Positions 45,713 to 56,601 of a stretch of DNA of 64,000 bases are shown in pieces (the first letter of the stretch is position 1; every line of letters starts with the position of its first letter). The notes under the pieces were generated by a model. The model had not been told where the DNA came from, did no database searches, and was given only the letters and a program-made list of their open reading frames with translations. This DNA is from Gambelia wislizenii (taxonomy: Eukaryota > Chordata > Lepidosauria > Squamata > Crotaphytidae): the NCBI GenBank assembly GCA_030847615.1, contig JAUMIR010000004.1, positions 222,569,001 to 222,633,000 of the forward strand, in the 5' to 3' direction. Both the position numbers and the translations under genes were made by a program.

Positions 45713-46254
45713 TTTTATCTATAATCATGGTTTCCACCAATTTAGCTAGGGCAGACATGAAGCTTACCTGCCTGAAATTTGTTTTCCCCACCACTGTTTT
45801 AAAAATTGTTGTTAGATTGTCCAAGCTGGAAAGAAAAACAACCTTAAGAATGTATTACATATGTTTGTGAGAAGATAATCAATTTCACATTGGAATTATC
45901 TGAGAAATCTAGTACAGATACCATCCTGAAAAACTGATTTGTTTTTTTTAGGTTTTTTTTTAGTTTTTCAATATGATATATAATTAACTTCTTCCCACCA
46001 CTACCTGCTTCCCTTCTTAAAATTATCTTCCTTGAAAATGTCTGTTCAGGTATCAGTATTTGCTTTTTATCTTCCGCAGTAAAGGCAGATGCATACAATT
46101 CATTCAGCTTCTTGACTTTGTAATTTCCTTTCCTACTCCTTTTAATTCCCTTGGTCTTCCAATGGTCCAAACACATTCCTAGCCAATTTTCTGCTTCTGA
46201 TGCATTTAAAGAATTGTAAAAAATTGTCTTAATATTATTAGTAGTATTTCAATT
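45713..46254 (-). pseudogene. CR1-type LINE, upstream part (with 48430-48700)
   Basis: The minus strand carries a 110-codon open piece (45844-46176) reading CLDHWKTKGIKRS, VKKLNELYASAFTAEDK, then a Lys-rich stretch. This occupies the place of the segment before the RT in CR1 elements. KLVETMIIDK follows at the Helitron side. The LINE insertion at 46255-48417 splits it; the remainder lies from 48430. Confidence 0.5.
46243..46254. repeat. Target-site duplication, left
   Basis: AGTATTTCAATT is repeated exactly at 48418-48429 and brackets the young LINE. Confidence 0.9.
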
Positions 46255-46408
46255 GACCATCTGTACTGTATAAGGAGCTTTGGACCTGATAAGTAGGTCC
46301 AAACACTGCTTTAAGAGCTTCATAAAATCCTCTATGATCACCCTGATCTGCACAGCGTTGTGTCTTTTCTGCTAAATTGATCCACCACTTGTTCTGCATG
46401 TCTCGGAG
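46255..46408 (-). mobile_element. Inverted 5' segment of the young LINE
   Basis: Read on the minus strand this encodes MQNKWWINLAEKTQRC and ADQGDHRGFYEALK, then AVFGPT, in frame with and overlapping the start of the plus-strand part. The last 72-74 bp (46253-46326) are an exact reverse complement of 46409-46482. Such a 5' inversion is the product of twin priming during target-primed reverse transcription. Confidence 0.9.
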
Positions 46409-48417
46409 TTTATGAAGCTCTTAAAGCAGTGTTTGGACCTACTTATCAGGTCCAAAGCTCCTTATACAGTACAGATGGTCAAACATTAATTACTGATAAA
46501 GCCTCCATCTTGAATCGTTGGGCTGAACATTTTCAAAGTCTCTTTAGCACCAACCGAGTAGTCCAAGGCTCAGCTATCCAACATATGATACAAAAACCAA
46601 TGAGAAATGAATTGGACATAGCTCCCACTTTGGAAGAGACCCTTATGGCCATACAGCAGATGAAAAACGGCAAGGCAGCTGGGATTGATGGAATCCCACC
46701 TGAAGCTTGGAAACACGGAGGTCATGCACTCCACGAAAAATTCCACGAATTCCTTGTGAATTGCTGGGAAAAAGGGGAACTGCCATCAGACCTCCGAGAT
46801 GCAGTCATCATCACCCTGTACACGAAAAAAGGAGCAAAATCCGACTGCTCAAACTATCGAGGCATAACACTGCTCTCTATTGCTGGAAAAATCCTTGCAA
46901 GGATACTCCTGAACAGATTAGTTCCTGCTATTGCAGAAGAACTTCTCCCTGAAAGCCAATGTGGCTTCAGAGCCAATAGGAGTACTACAGACATGGTATT
47001 TGCCCTTAGGCAACTGCAAGAAAAATGTAGGGAGCAGAACAAGGGTCTCTATGTAACATTTGTCGACCTCACCAAAGCCTTTGACACTGTAAGTAGAAAA
47101 GGTCTGTGGCAGATCCTGGAAAAACTAGGATGTCCCCCCAAATTCCTTAAAATGATTATCTTGCTACACGAGGGCCAGCGTGGTCAAGTCAGATATGGCG
47201 ATGCTCTTTCAGAGCCCTTTCTAATAACTAATGGAGTGAAGCAAGGTTGTGTTCTTGCACCAACTTTATTTACAATCTTCTTTAGCACGATGCTCCAAAG
47301 GGCTATGGCAGAGCTTGAAGAAGACGACGGCATCTATATACGCTACCGTACTGATGGTAGCTTGTTTAACTTAAGCCGTCTGAGGGCTCACACTAAGACT
47401 CTAAACTATCTAGTCCGTGAGCTGCTCTTCGCCGATGATGCTGCCCTTGTTGCCCACACAGAAGCAGCTCTGCAGCGCCTAACATCCTGCTTTGCAACAG
47501 CTGCAGAGCTGTTTGGGCTAGAAGTCAACCTGAAGAAAACAGAAGTTCTTCACCAGCCTGCACCACAGGACGAACACCACCATCCCCACATTGCCGTCAG
47601 CAAATCAGTGCTCAAGTCCGTTCAGCAGTTCACCTACCTGGGAAGCATCATCTCCTCAGATGCCAAGATTGACAAAGAGATCGATCACAGATTAGCAAAG
47701 GCATATAGTGCATTTGGAAGACTTCACAAAAGAGTCTGGAGCAATAAACACCTGAGGCAAAGCACAAAAATCAGTGTGTATAGAGCCATCGTACTGTCTA
47801 TCCTCCTTTATGGATCTGAAACATGGGTCACCTATCGCCACCACCTACGACTCCTCGAGCGCTTTCATCAGCGCTGTCTACGCACAATCCTAAATATACA
47901 CTGGACTGACTATGTGACGAATGTTGCTGTCCTTGAACAAGCAGGGATCACCAGCATTGAGGCCATGATATTGAGAACACAGCTGCGCTGGGCAGGGCAC
48001 GTTTCTAGGATGGAGGACCATCGCCTCCCAAAAATACTACTCTACGGTGAACTCGCCACGGGTCAGTGTAAGAGGGGTGCTCCAAAAAAGCGATACAAAG
48101 ACTCCCTGAAACAACATCTCAGGCTTGGCCAAATTGATCACCAACAGTGGTCCGCCCTGGCCTCACATCGGGAGGCATGGAGACGCAATATCCACAATGC
48201 TGCAGCCTTATTTGAGAACTCACGACGAACAAGTCTTGAAGAGAAACGACAACGCAGAAATAATCACAACCCAAAAACATCACCCAAGGAGTCCTTCTGC
48301 TGCGCTTTTTGCAACCGGACTTGTTTATCTCGGATTGGCCTTTTTAGTCATCAGCGCGCTTGCAGAAGGCGCGGGATGAGTCCTTCCTGAATCTTCGTTT
48401 GCGAAGAAAAGCCAGAG
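46409..48417 (+). mobile_element. Young non-LTR retrotransposon (LINE), 5'-truncated
   Basis: The direct part of the insertion. It contains a 653-codon frame with no internal stop, then a 3' UTR of only about 27 bases ending CCAGAGAG. A related broken copy is at 32688-34098. The very short 3' UTR and simple-repeat tail recall RTE-like elements. The clade is not certain, because the endonuclease part is missing. Confidence 0.9.
46429..48390 (+). CDS. LINE reverse transcriptase with C-terminal zinc finger (partial ORF2)
   Basis: The product would copy the element RNA into DNA at a nicked target. Visible in order are KNGKAAGIDGIPPEAW near residue 80, NYRGITLL near 140, QCGFRANRSTTDM near 180, FVDLTKAFD with Asp213, NGVKQGCVLAPTLF near 270, and the catalytic FADD at 334-337. 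The thumb and linker follow with YGSETWVTYRHHLRLLERF, RWAGHVSRMEDHRLPK and GAPKKRYKDSLKQHL. A C2HC finger (Cys625, Cys628, His641, Cys645) closes the protein. The apurinic endonuclease and ORF2 start are missing. The first codon is GTG inside the frame; the true reading enters from the truncated 5' side at 46409, so there is no genuine start. All RT catalytic motifs are intact, which argues for recent insertion, but this copy is unlikely to be expressed. Confidence 0.85.
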   Translation: MFGPTYQVQSSLYSTDGQTLITDKASILNRWAEHFQSLFSTNRVVQGSAIQHMIQKPMRNELDIAPTLEETLMAIQQMKNGKAAGIDGIPPEAWKHGGHALHEKFHEFLVNCWEKGELPSDLRDAVIITLYTKKGAKSDCSNYRGITLLSIAGKILARILLNRLVPAIAEELLPESQCGFRANRSTTDMVFALRQLQEKCREQNKGLYVTFVDLTKAFDTVSRKGLWQILEKLGCPPKFLKMIILLHEGQRGQVRYGDALSEPFLITNGVKQGCVLAPTLFTIFFSTMLQRAMAELEEDDGIYIRYRTDGSLFNLSRLRAHTKTLNYLVRELLFADDAALVAHTEAALQRLTSCFATAAELFGLEVNLKKTEVLHQPAPQDEHHHPHIAVSKSVLKSVQQFTYLGSIISSDAKIDKEIDHRLAKAYSAFGRLHKRVWSNKHLRQSTKISVYRAIVLSILLYGSETWVTYRHHLRLLERFHQRCLRTILNIHWTDYVTNVAVLEQAGITSIEAMILRTQLRWAGHVSRMEDHRLPKILLYGELATGQCKRGAPKKRYKDSLKQHLRLGQIDHQQWSALASHREAWRRNIHNAAALFENSRRTSLEEKRQRRNNHNPKTSPKESFCCAFCNRTCLSRIGLFSHQRACRRRGMSPS

Positions 48418-48429
48418 AGTATTTCAATT
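48418..48429. repeat. Target-site duplication, right
   Basis: Exact copy of AGTATTTCAATT at 46243-46254. Confidence 0.9.
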
Positions 48430-48700
48430 CTTTTCTGCATTCTTTCATATCAGCTTGCAATTTTGGGTGCACAACTTAGTGGTTCTTTTTGTTCCCCTCA
48501 GACTTCTTAACTTTAATAGGTTCCTTGACATCACTTTTTAACCCTTCTCTTGGACATGGTGCCTTGCCTCAGTCTAATACACTTCCTAGCTATGCTTCTA
48601 TTACTGTGGTTTTAAGTACCATCCTAGAATTTTGTGGAGTTCTGACACTCTTGACTTTCCCTTTTAAATTCTTTTTTTACTAATCTTCTCATTTTGGACA
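48430..48700 (-). pseudogene. CR1-type LINE remnant beyond the young LINE
   Basis: The sequence resumes the interrupted minus-strand element. Minus-strand words rich in AAG and GAA codons fit the Lys-rich region upstream of the RT, but no motif is diagnostic here. The upstream limit is a guess. Confidence 0.3.
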
Positions 48701-49533
48701 TTCCTCTTAGTAACCATAGCCCATACTCTTAATTGCTATAAATGTGAATAGACAACAGGAAATATCGCCACCGCCACCACACACACCAAAACACTTGCCA
48801 AGCTGGAGACATCATCCTCTCACCAACCAAGGAATCAGAGCAAACAAGCAATAACTGTAAATATCTGTCTATAATAGACAATAACCTTAGTCTGCACTTT
48901 CTATGCAAGTACAGTCATCCCAAAGCCAAAACTAAAACCTTGCCTTGTGTCAATTTGAGGATTGCTCAAAGGTTATCCATTAGCTATGGTAGCTATCTAA
49001 AAACATCCACAACCATTCCAAAATGACTATTACGGCAGCTAGTCATTTTAAGATAGATGGGAATGATCCTCCAAGGGGATATGTTTTAGCTGAATTTCTA
49101 GACCTCAAGTTACTGCCCCTCTTGCAATGCCTCTTTAGCTGCCATCTAAAACAATGGAGGCTGTGGGCTTCTGATTCTCTGGGGCAATGAATCCAGTCTG
49201 AGTTGTAGTCTGAATTTCAAATAAGCTATCCAGAGTCTGAATCTTATCCTCAAAATAGGTTCAGCCCTTTGGCTAGCTCCGTCAACGTTTGAACTAAAAT
49301 CCAGAATGGATTCACCCCCTCCCTTTACATGGAAGCCACCATGGACCAAAATGCATACACCTTCCAGGGCAGCAGTAAAGATTACCAGACAGAGGAGATG
49401 GGACAGACCAGCTGGAACAAGTGACACATGTCAATCATCCTCTCCACACACAACCTCACTATCTGCTTCACAGTTGTTGCCAATGGAAAGCTAGGAAGTG
49501 GAAATCTATTCAATATGACGAAACACAATGACA
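48701..49533. other. No gene recognised
   Basis: Unassigned; open frames on both strands near 49146-49494 have no domains. Confidence 0.3.
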
Positions 49534-49758
49534 ATAGCAATAGCATTGATATTTATATACCTCTTATCAGTGCTGAAGCACTCCCTCAGCTGTTTACAAT
49601 TTTTTTTTTTTTAGCTAATTGTCCCCAACAAGCTGGGTACTCATTTTACTGACCTGCAGAAGGATAAGGCTGAGTCAACCTTGGAGCCCTCTGAGATCGA
49701 ACTCATAACCATGTCGCTTGCAGGACTGGTGTTTAACCACTGCGCCACCAGGGCTCTC
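49534..49758 (-). mobile_element. tRNA-derived SINE (family A)
   Basis: On the minus strand the head reads GAGCCCTGGTGGCGCAGTGG (A box) and the B box GAGTTCGATCTC. The body has TAAAATGAGTACCCAGC, then GGGGACAATTAGCT and a GGTATATAAATATCAATGC tail. A T12 run sits inside. Confidence 0.8.
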
Positions 49759-50336
49759 TCAACTTGCACAATTCCACTTGCTTGTGAGGGAAGTGGAAAC
49801 ACTATGCCTTATGTGTCCAAAGGTGGTCATAGTCCCTTTCATGATTATTAGATATTGGGTGCAGCAATAAAGCCCTATCAATTGGTTATTTTGCCTAACA
49901 AATAGAGTTTCAGCTAACTGGTGGATCTGGGAGTTAATTCAGCCCTCAGGGATACCAAACAACAGCTATAACCTTTATTTCTTGCTAGTTATTCTTGTGT
50001 AAATTGCAGAGATCTAGCTCACTGCCCCTGGTAAATGGAATATTCTTTCTTCATACTGGAAGAACATCCTTTATATCTTTGATCATTCTGACGATAAATA
50101 CTACTTTCTCCACCCTGAAATCAAAGCCGTTCTTCTTTCCAAGGCAATGTGGATGTGCATGAAGAACAGCCACCCTTCAAATAACCAAGGCCATAAGATG
50201 AGACCTGAACAATTACCTTCTTCACACTCAGGGTCCTCTGATTGTCCACATCTCAACTGGGATTAACGCTTCAGTACAAATACTTCATCCACAGTCTGAA
50301 TCTCAATTGCTATACACATTTCTTCCCTTTATATTC
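49759..50336. other. No gene recognised
   Basis: Unassigned sequence. Confidence 0.3.
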
Positions 50337-50339
50337 TTT

Positions 50340-50937
50340 GGATTTTATCAGACTATCCCTTTAAACCGTTATTTTGCTGGCAAAAAAATATCAATTTTTA
50401 TGCCAGCAAAAGAACGCTCCCTGCCCCCCCCCCTTAGACTTAGATTTACCTCTAATCCCAGCAAAGGCAGCTCCAGCAATGAAAGAGGAAGTGAACAAAG
50501 CTCCATTCACTTCCTCCTTTAAAATCCTGCAAAATATTGCATGACGTCATCACGTGGGAAATTAAAAAAACAAAACAAAAATAACACTTTAAAAAGTTTT
50601 TTAAAGCACAAAAAACACTTTAAAACTTACAAGTAACCCAAGAAGGCTCATAAAAAGTGTGTCACTTAACTGGATGTCACAATCTCACCCAGAAGTATTT
50701 GTGCTGGACCGGCCACTGATGGGGTAAGTACAGTAAAAAACAACAACAAAAACATGAAGTTTCACATGCTGGCAAAAAACTGGTGTGGTGGGTCAATTGA
50801 TGGCTTAAGCCATCAATTAAAAAGTATGGGTTTTGGTAGGGACATAACCGTGCAAGGGCAACATTGTCTGATATGTGCGCCCTTTTGTGGTTATGTGGCA
50901 TCGTATGATGCCGTATTTGATGCATCTGATAAAGTCC
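50340..50937. mobile_element. GGA..TTATCAGA-group DNA transposon, 598 bp
   Basis: The ends GGATTTTATCAGAC and GCATCTGATAAAGTCC are inverted repeats with small differences. TTT flanks both sides (50337-50339 and 50938-50940). The interior (GGCTCATAAAAAGTGTGTCAC, TGGATGTCACAATCTCACCC, GTGCTGGACCGGCC) is shared with 20900-21253 and, reversed, 42205-42783. The donor-like core is mutated here (CAGTTAAGTG on the minus strand at 50663-50672). Confidence 0.85.
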
Positions 50938-50940
50938 TTT

Positions 50941-53925
50941 GTCTTGTGGTTAAGACAGACAGACCTTAACAAGCATGGAAATATTTACAGCACTGATAGT
51001 TCTTCAAACATACATCCAATCGTTTATTTCCTGTATCAAGTGAAATGCAACTAAAGCATGCACCACTTATCTGCTTTTACTGGTCATTTCTGATTTGTGA
51101 ATCATCTAAAATTCCTGATTGCCAAATGTCCAGCTCTGTGCCCTTTCATCACATAAAATTACATATATCTTCTTGAATCTATACTGTGTAATATCTCCCT
51201 AGCAGTTCCAAGATATCTGAACCTTATCTGTTGTGTCATGTTGGATTACAGACAGCCAGTTCTATTAATTTTGGTCACCTCGATCCTCATCTCCACAACT
51301 GCATCAGCAAGATACGCAGGCTGGGCCTGATTAAGTTCTCACCAGCATCCGTTATATCCACAGCATTAATTTCAGTTGAATTCTTGGGGGGCAGCAGGTT
51401 GTTTACACCAATGAATGAGAATACTGAAGTCTACTCTGATAGTCTATTTAAAGTGAGGTACATAAACCAGGTTCATATAGCATAAACTGGGCTCATCAAG
51501 TAAACTAAGTTCATCAGTAGTATGGAAATGTAGTAAAAGATCCTTCCCAAGGTGCATGGTTGCTGCTGTATGTGCATTGTTTTCACTGAAGTTCTCTTTA
51601 AAAATCTCTTTTATCAATGTGTTTTAGATTGGTGTGCATAAAAGAGAAAGAGAAAAAGAATATGTGTTCTGTGGAAAAGAAACTGAGAAAATTCAGGTAC
51701 ATATATAGATCGCAGCCCCGAAAAATGTCGCTATTATATTCCTATTATTTTGCAAACCAGATACAGTGGGCAAAACTACCCAGATTATGAGCACTTATAG
51801 TATGGACAGTCATATCCTTTGTCTGTATATGGGACCATTCATAAAGTATGTTTGCATGTGGGAAATAGGGCAGCAAAGTTGTGACACAAAAAGGATCTAG
51901 GGTTGCCACAGTGAAATCCTTCTGGGGTTGCCAGATTGAAAATTGGAGAGGGCTTCTGTTCCTTTAATAGTTGCATAAAGGAGGGATTTTCATCAGGTGT
52001 TACCTGTCAGCTGGTTGTGTGACAAGCAACACCTGCTGAAATTGCTTCTTCTACACAACCATAAAAGATACAGGAGCCTTCTCCAGTTTTCAATCTAGCA
52101 ATCCCAGAAGGATTGGTTATAAATGAATTTTATGGCACAGGGTAAGAAAGGCAAAGCATGACCAGGAAAGGTTTTGTTTTTTTTTAATGCCTATGAATAT
52201 GCCATACTTTATGGTCAATTCCAACAAAAGTAACAGGACATCTGATCACATATTCTTATTAATGTAGTTTTGCACATGATTTGGGCAGCTGTAGAAATGG
52301 TAGCGACTGAATGTTTTGAAAAACAGTAAAACTGAAACACTGGGACTTTTTTTCCCCAACCTCAGACAGTTGAAACAAAAAGTAAAAGAGAGCTCAGGGA
52401 CAATCATAAGAATTTTTTTTTCCTGAGCAGCCAAGATTAATTTCAAATATTTTGAACACCCAGGCAATTATTTGCTTCCAATGGATAATTCATTCTGCTC
52501 CTTACTTACTCAGTGTAAAATCAATCTGTTCTGTTTGTATGACATAAACAACAAGCAGTTTCACAGGAATGAGCCAAACCATATGTGAAGGTGTTTAAGA
52601 AAGCACAACAGGGAATACACTGTGCAAAGAAGCATCTGCATTTATTTCAATGTCAAATCACTTGTGTGTTATAAAAAGGGGAAGTTTATTGTTTTTATTA
52701 AAAACAATGTTGCTACGCTGCAGTGCTTACAATTAACTCTTGCTTTCCCTCAAGCTCTCAAATTTGTTTGCTCACTAAGGAAAGCAGATGGAACAAAAAA
52801 AATGTTTTAGCTTTTGGCTTTGGTTTTTTTATATATAATTTCAGGGCCCATTTTAAAACAAGCTTTATACTCTTCCAACTACCATTGGATTTACTGTGTA
52901 ATCTATTTACTCCAGATAATATATGAGTCAAATAATTAACATTACATGCACAGCTCCATTTAATATTTGAGTTTGTTACTGTTGTTGTTAAATGACAGAT
53001 ATATAGTATATGGGAAAGTTTCAAGAAAGAGACCACATCTCATAGGCACTATAGTCCTGAGGAAAATTACCTCTCCAATCCCAAAGCATGTGTTAAAAAT
53101 ATTGGCTTCATCAGGAAAATGTATAGGCAAATCAGAGCTGGCCTACATTTTTAACTGCAAATCTGTATCATCAAATATGGGGCAGGGGGGAACAGAGTTT
53201 TGAATGGAAACATTGGAAACATTGGCCTAAATCAGGGCTGGGGAAAGGGCAGAGCTAGGGTCACATGCACACCCAAGTCTTTTCCTTTGGGCCTTGTCAC
53301 ACGACAAAGAACACCTCAAAAGTGGGGGGGGGAGTCTGTGGAAGTCCACATTTTTGTTCCTGTACAAACAGGTTTTATGAAGGAGATACACATGAGGTTT
53401 TTCTCATCCCAAGGTACTTCCTTGGAAATCCCCACATTACCAAGGACATTTCATGTCCACTCCCCAGGTCAGTTTCAATTAAACCAGTTCTTTCCAAAAT
53501 GAAATGTATCTATACTTGCTTGTGTGCTTGTACAGTACTACATTGGAAGCAGTAAAAATGGCCACTGTCAGTAAACACAGCCATTGTTTCCAGGATACAG
53601 ATTCAACAGAGGGAAAGAGGAATGCTAAAAAACAAAATGATCCTAATGCTTAACTAGTGTAATACTGCTAAAGCACTTTAGCATTTTGACTATAATTCTT
53701 GGATAATAATTTTAAAAGACTCAGTGGAAATGGGTGAAAATCACATTCTGGAATGTTGCATGAGACTAGTTGTGATACATGACCAGCGGGAGGGGGTGAG
53801 GAGGGAGGAAAACCCAGCATATTTCAAGAAAGAGACTGGATGAAACTCATGAATATGCAGGGACTATCAAATCAAAAAGAAATGGAAACTCTCAATACTT
53901 TCAGAGACTTCTCCCCCCCATTTGG
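50941..53925. other. No gene recognised
   Basis: A long unassigned stretch. Open frames at 51231-51485, 52622-52926 and 52967-53555 have no domain, splice context or repeat identity that I can name. Confidence 0.3.
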
Positions 53926-54105
53926 AGGTACCCCCAGTTATAGCACTATGATTCCACTTTAACTGCTGTGCTTCCATCTGCTGATATCCTAGGGTCTGTA
54001 GTTTGAGAAGGCACAAGAGGAATTTTCTGCTGGGCAATTCTAAATGCTCCCTGGCAGTTAAGTGGAATCATGGTGGTATAAACCCGTAGTGTGAAAGGGT
54101 TAGGT
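53926..54105. mobile_element. Palindromic MITE (TGATTCCACTTTAACTGC type)
   Basis: AGTTATAGCACTATGATTCC with ACTTTAACTGC and its counterpart GGCAGTTAAGTGGAATCATGG are inverted, with CTAGGGTCTGTAGTTTGAG in the centre. The right end is GTAGTGTGAAAGGGT. Confidence 0.55.
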
Positions 54106-54465
54106 GTCTGCTCCAGGCTACCCTTTCCTGGAAAATAAAAAGGGTGGATTTAATCAATGTGCTTTACATACATGTCGACACCATTCAGCATTTGATTCAC
54201 TGGGTTTAAACTGTTTGAGGACAGCAATTGGATTGTGCCATTTTTATTTTTATATTTTTTTCCAGTAATTATATGAAAATGTTGTGGGTACAGAAAAGTA
54301 TTCTAGAGATGAAATTTGCATATCCTGGCCTGTAATTTTAACAAGGAAATGAGACATCTCATTATGGTAAGAGCAAGTGTAGATCTACCCACAGTGGTGA
54401 TGGCAATGACAGAAATACAATAAGGATTGTGAAGCTATTCAAGTAGTGATTTCTGTTGAACTCCA

Positions 54466-54640
54466 GGGACCTTTCACATTATACAATTATAGTACAGTAC
54501 TATGATTCCACTTAAACTACCTTTGTGGCTGAGAACTTCAAATGCCACTCCCTAAACTGCCAACCCCAGGATTCCATTGGGTGGGACCATGACAGTTAAA
54601 ATGGAACCATGATGCTATAATTGTGTAGTGTGAAAGGACT
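54466..54640. mobile_element. Palindromic MITE, same family, clear ends
   Basis: GACCTTTCACATTATACAAT followed by TATAG, and CTATAATTGTGTAGTGTGAA followed by AGG, are inverted terminal repeats of about 28 bp. The arms continue via CTATGATTCCACTT / TGGAACCATG. No open frame. Confidence 0.6.
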
Positions 54641-54711
54641 CTACGAAGGTATCAAGACATATCTTTCTGTATGACACTATAGCTTTGCAGTCTGCTGCAG
54701 GAGAGAGCCAC

Positions 54712-54830
54712 AGGTGGCCCTCCATAGGCTGTTGAACTCCAACTCCTATCATCTCTCACCACTGTGTATTCTGGTAAAGGCTGATGGGAGCATCAACCCA
54801 ACATCTGCATTTTCCCCACCTTGGTAACAT
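54712..54830. repeat. Hairpin repeat (ACTCCAACTCCTATCAT type)
   Basis: GTTGAACTCCAACTCCTATC and GCTGATGGGAGCATCAACCC are loosely complementary. It belongs to the same common repeat as 38353 and 41071. Confidence 0.45.
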
Positions 54831-56076
54831 GACTAGAATCCAAACACTATGTTTTGAATGTAATGCAACTGTTGTACATTCATTCAGCTATCATTTTTGC
54901 TTTCCTCTCTAGATCAGGAGAGAAAGACCCCACAAATAGGTCACATGACCTTGACCACTCTTGCTGTTTTTCCTCCTTTTGGTTCTGTGTACACAACAGG
55001 AGAAAATACGCAGAAGGGTATTTTCCATTTAACAATCTACATCCACATTTTCTGCATGGAAGTACTTCCTGTATAGTAAATTATCATGATCTATGGATTG
55101 AACACTCTTTTTAAAATTAGGAATTAGAGTGTTATCTACTTGGTTCTCTGCACATTGTGGCAGTACACAGAATAGTATTACGGAGGCACAAATTGATAGC
55201 AAAAAGGGTAGTGTTTCTGGCAACTGTTACTATATCTCTGTGTGCTGGGGGGGGGTCTAGTTAAGGCACACATACATGCATACCCTTCCTGGCTCCTGTA
55301 TTCATATATATATATATATATATATTACCAAAGATAAAGGGGCGCCAGGATACTGAAAAAGCCCAACTATTTTCAAGGCAACTGTTAGCTGATAATTAAT
55401 ACAGTACATGTATACCTTTGAAGATGGCTGGTAGTACAGTATTTTATGATAAATAGACTTTATGAGGCTGAATTTTGTAAAAAGGCTACTCCAATAAATG
55501 ATTTACCAGCTCCAGTAAAAGATCAAGGAAATTGCTCTGATTGCATCTTAGAGTATCTGAAACTCTGATGTTTATGGAAACTGAAAAAGCCCCCAGACCT
55601 AGAGCCCCATTAATTCTTTCTTTTTGTCCCTAATCATCTAACATAATATATTTTTAAAGGAATGAAGCCTAAGAGACAAGTCCAGGATCAGAGAAAAGAA
55701 CAGTCCTGCTGAGACAACATGGAAAAGGAGTCAGGGGCAGAGAAATGAAGAAGGTAAATAACAGAAAGCTTAGCAACCTCCACCAATCTGTCTGGCTTTC
55801 TCTCGATGTTTTGTCCTAAAGATCCCATCAGCTCCATCCAACAAAGTCAATACACAACACATAGTCAGTTGGGGAGGAGGAGAGCTATACAGTAGGACAT
55901 GGGAGGGCACATTAGGGAAGATTGTCCTAGGGCTTGCCTGTTTCCTGATCCCATAGCTCCTGGTTCTGATACCCAGCTTTGTACGGAATTTGTCTATCTC
56001 AGCCAGTATTATCTACACTGACTGGCAGCAACTCTTAAAATATCATGCAGAGGATCATTTTCTGTTGCCTTTGAAT
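54831..56076. other. No gene recognised
   Basis: It contains the TA tract at 55304-55326. A candidate exon near 55660-55750 was rejected for in-frame stops. Confidence 0.3.
55304..55326. repeat. (TA)n microsatellite
   Basis: About 11 TA units. Confidence 0.95.
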
Positions 56077-56188
56077 GTATTTCCATGCCACACTTAGAGC
56101 AGCTAGCTACCACTTTAACTGCTACCGCTCTATCCTGTGGAAACCTGCTACTGCAGTGTGGTGGGGTACTTAGAATCTTCTCCTAGAG

Positions 56189-56601
56189 CAGTGGTTCTTA
56201 ACCTGCGGTCTGGGGACTGCCAGGGGTCCGCAATGCCCTCACAGGGGGCACACGAAAGCTTGAAGGCTGCTTGGCCCACTTCCTCCCTGCAGTGGAGCGG
56301 CCACATGATAGGAGGCAAGGCAAAAGCTAGCTGGCTTGGCCTGCACATTGCCATTCAATCTACTCCAGCCATAAACATGCAGCAAGAAGCAGAAGAAAAG
56401 TCTTCCCTTCCCTTCTCTTCCCTTCCCTTCCCTTCCCTTCCCTTCCCTTCAAGTGCCTCTGGAAGGTTTAATTGATGGTGTAATGGTGTTGTTGTTGTTA
56501 GGGTTTAAATCTTGAGTTAAGTCTTGGGGGTCCATGGCAACAAAATATATTTAAAGTGGATCCCTGGTTAAAGAAAAAGAAAAAAAGGTTAAGCGCCACT
56601 G
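56189..56601. mobile_element. hAT-like non-autonomous element
   Basis: It begins CAGTGGTTCTTAACCTG and ends AGGTTAAGCGCCACTG, an inverted-repeat pair typical of hAT elements. The 8-bp flanks do not match, so the target duplication is lost or the copy is old. GGGGTCC words near each end fit the same family. It contains the CCCTT tract. Confidence 0.6.
56401..56450. repeat. (CCCTT)n microsatellite
   Basis: About ten CCTTC units inside the hAT-like element. Confidence 0.9.

Noticed and set aside
55660..55750. Possible plus-strand exon between TTTTTAAAG and GAAGAAGGTAAAT
   Set aside because: All three frames have stops within the interval.
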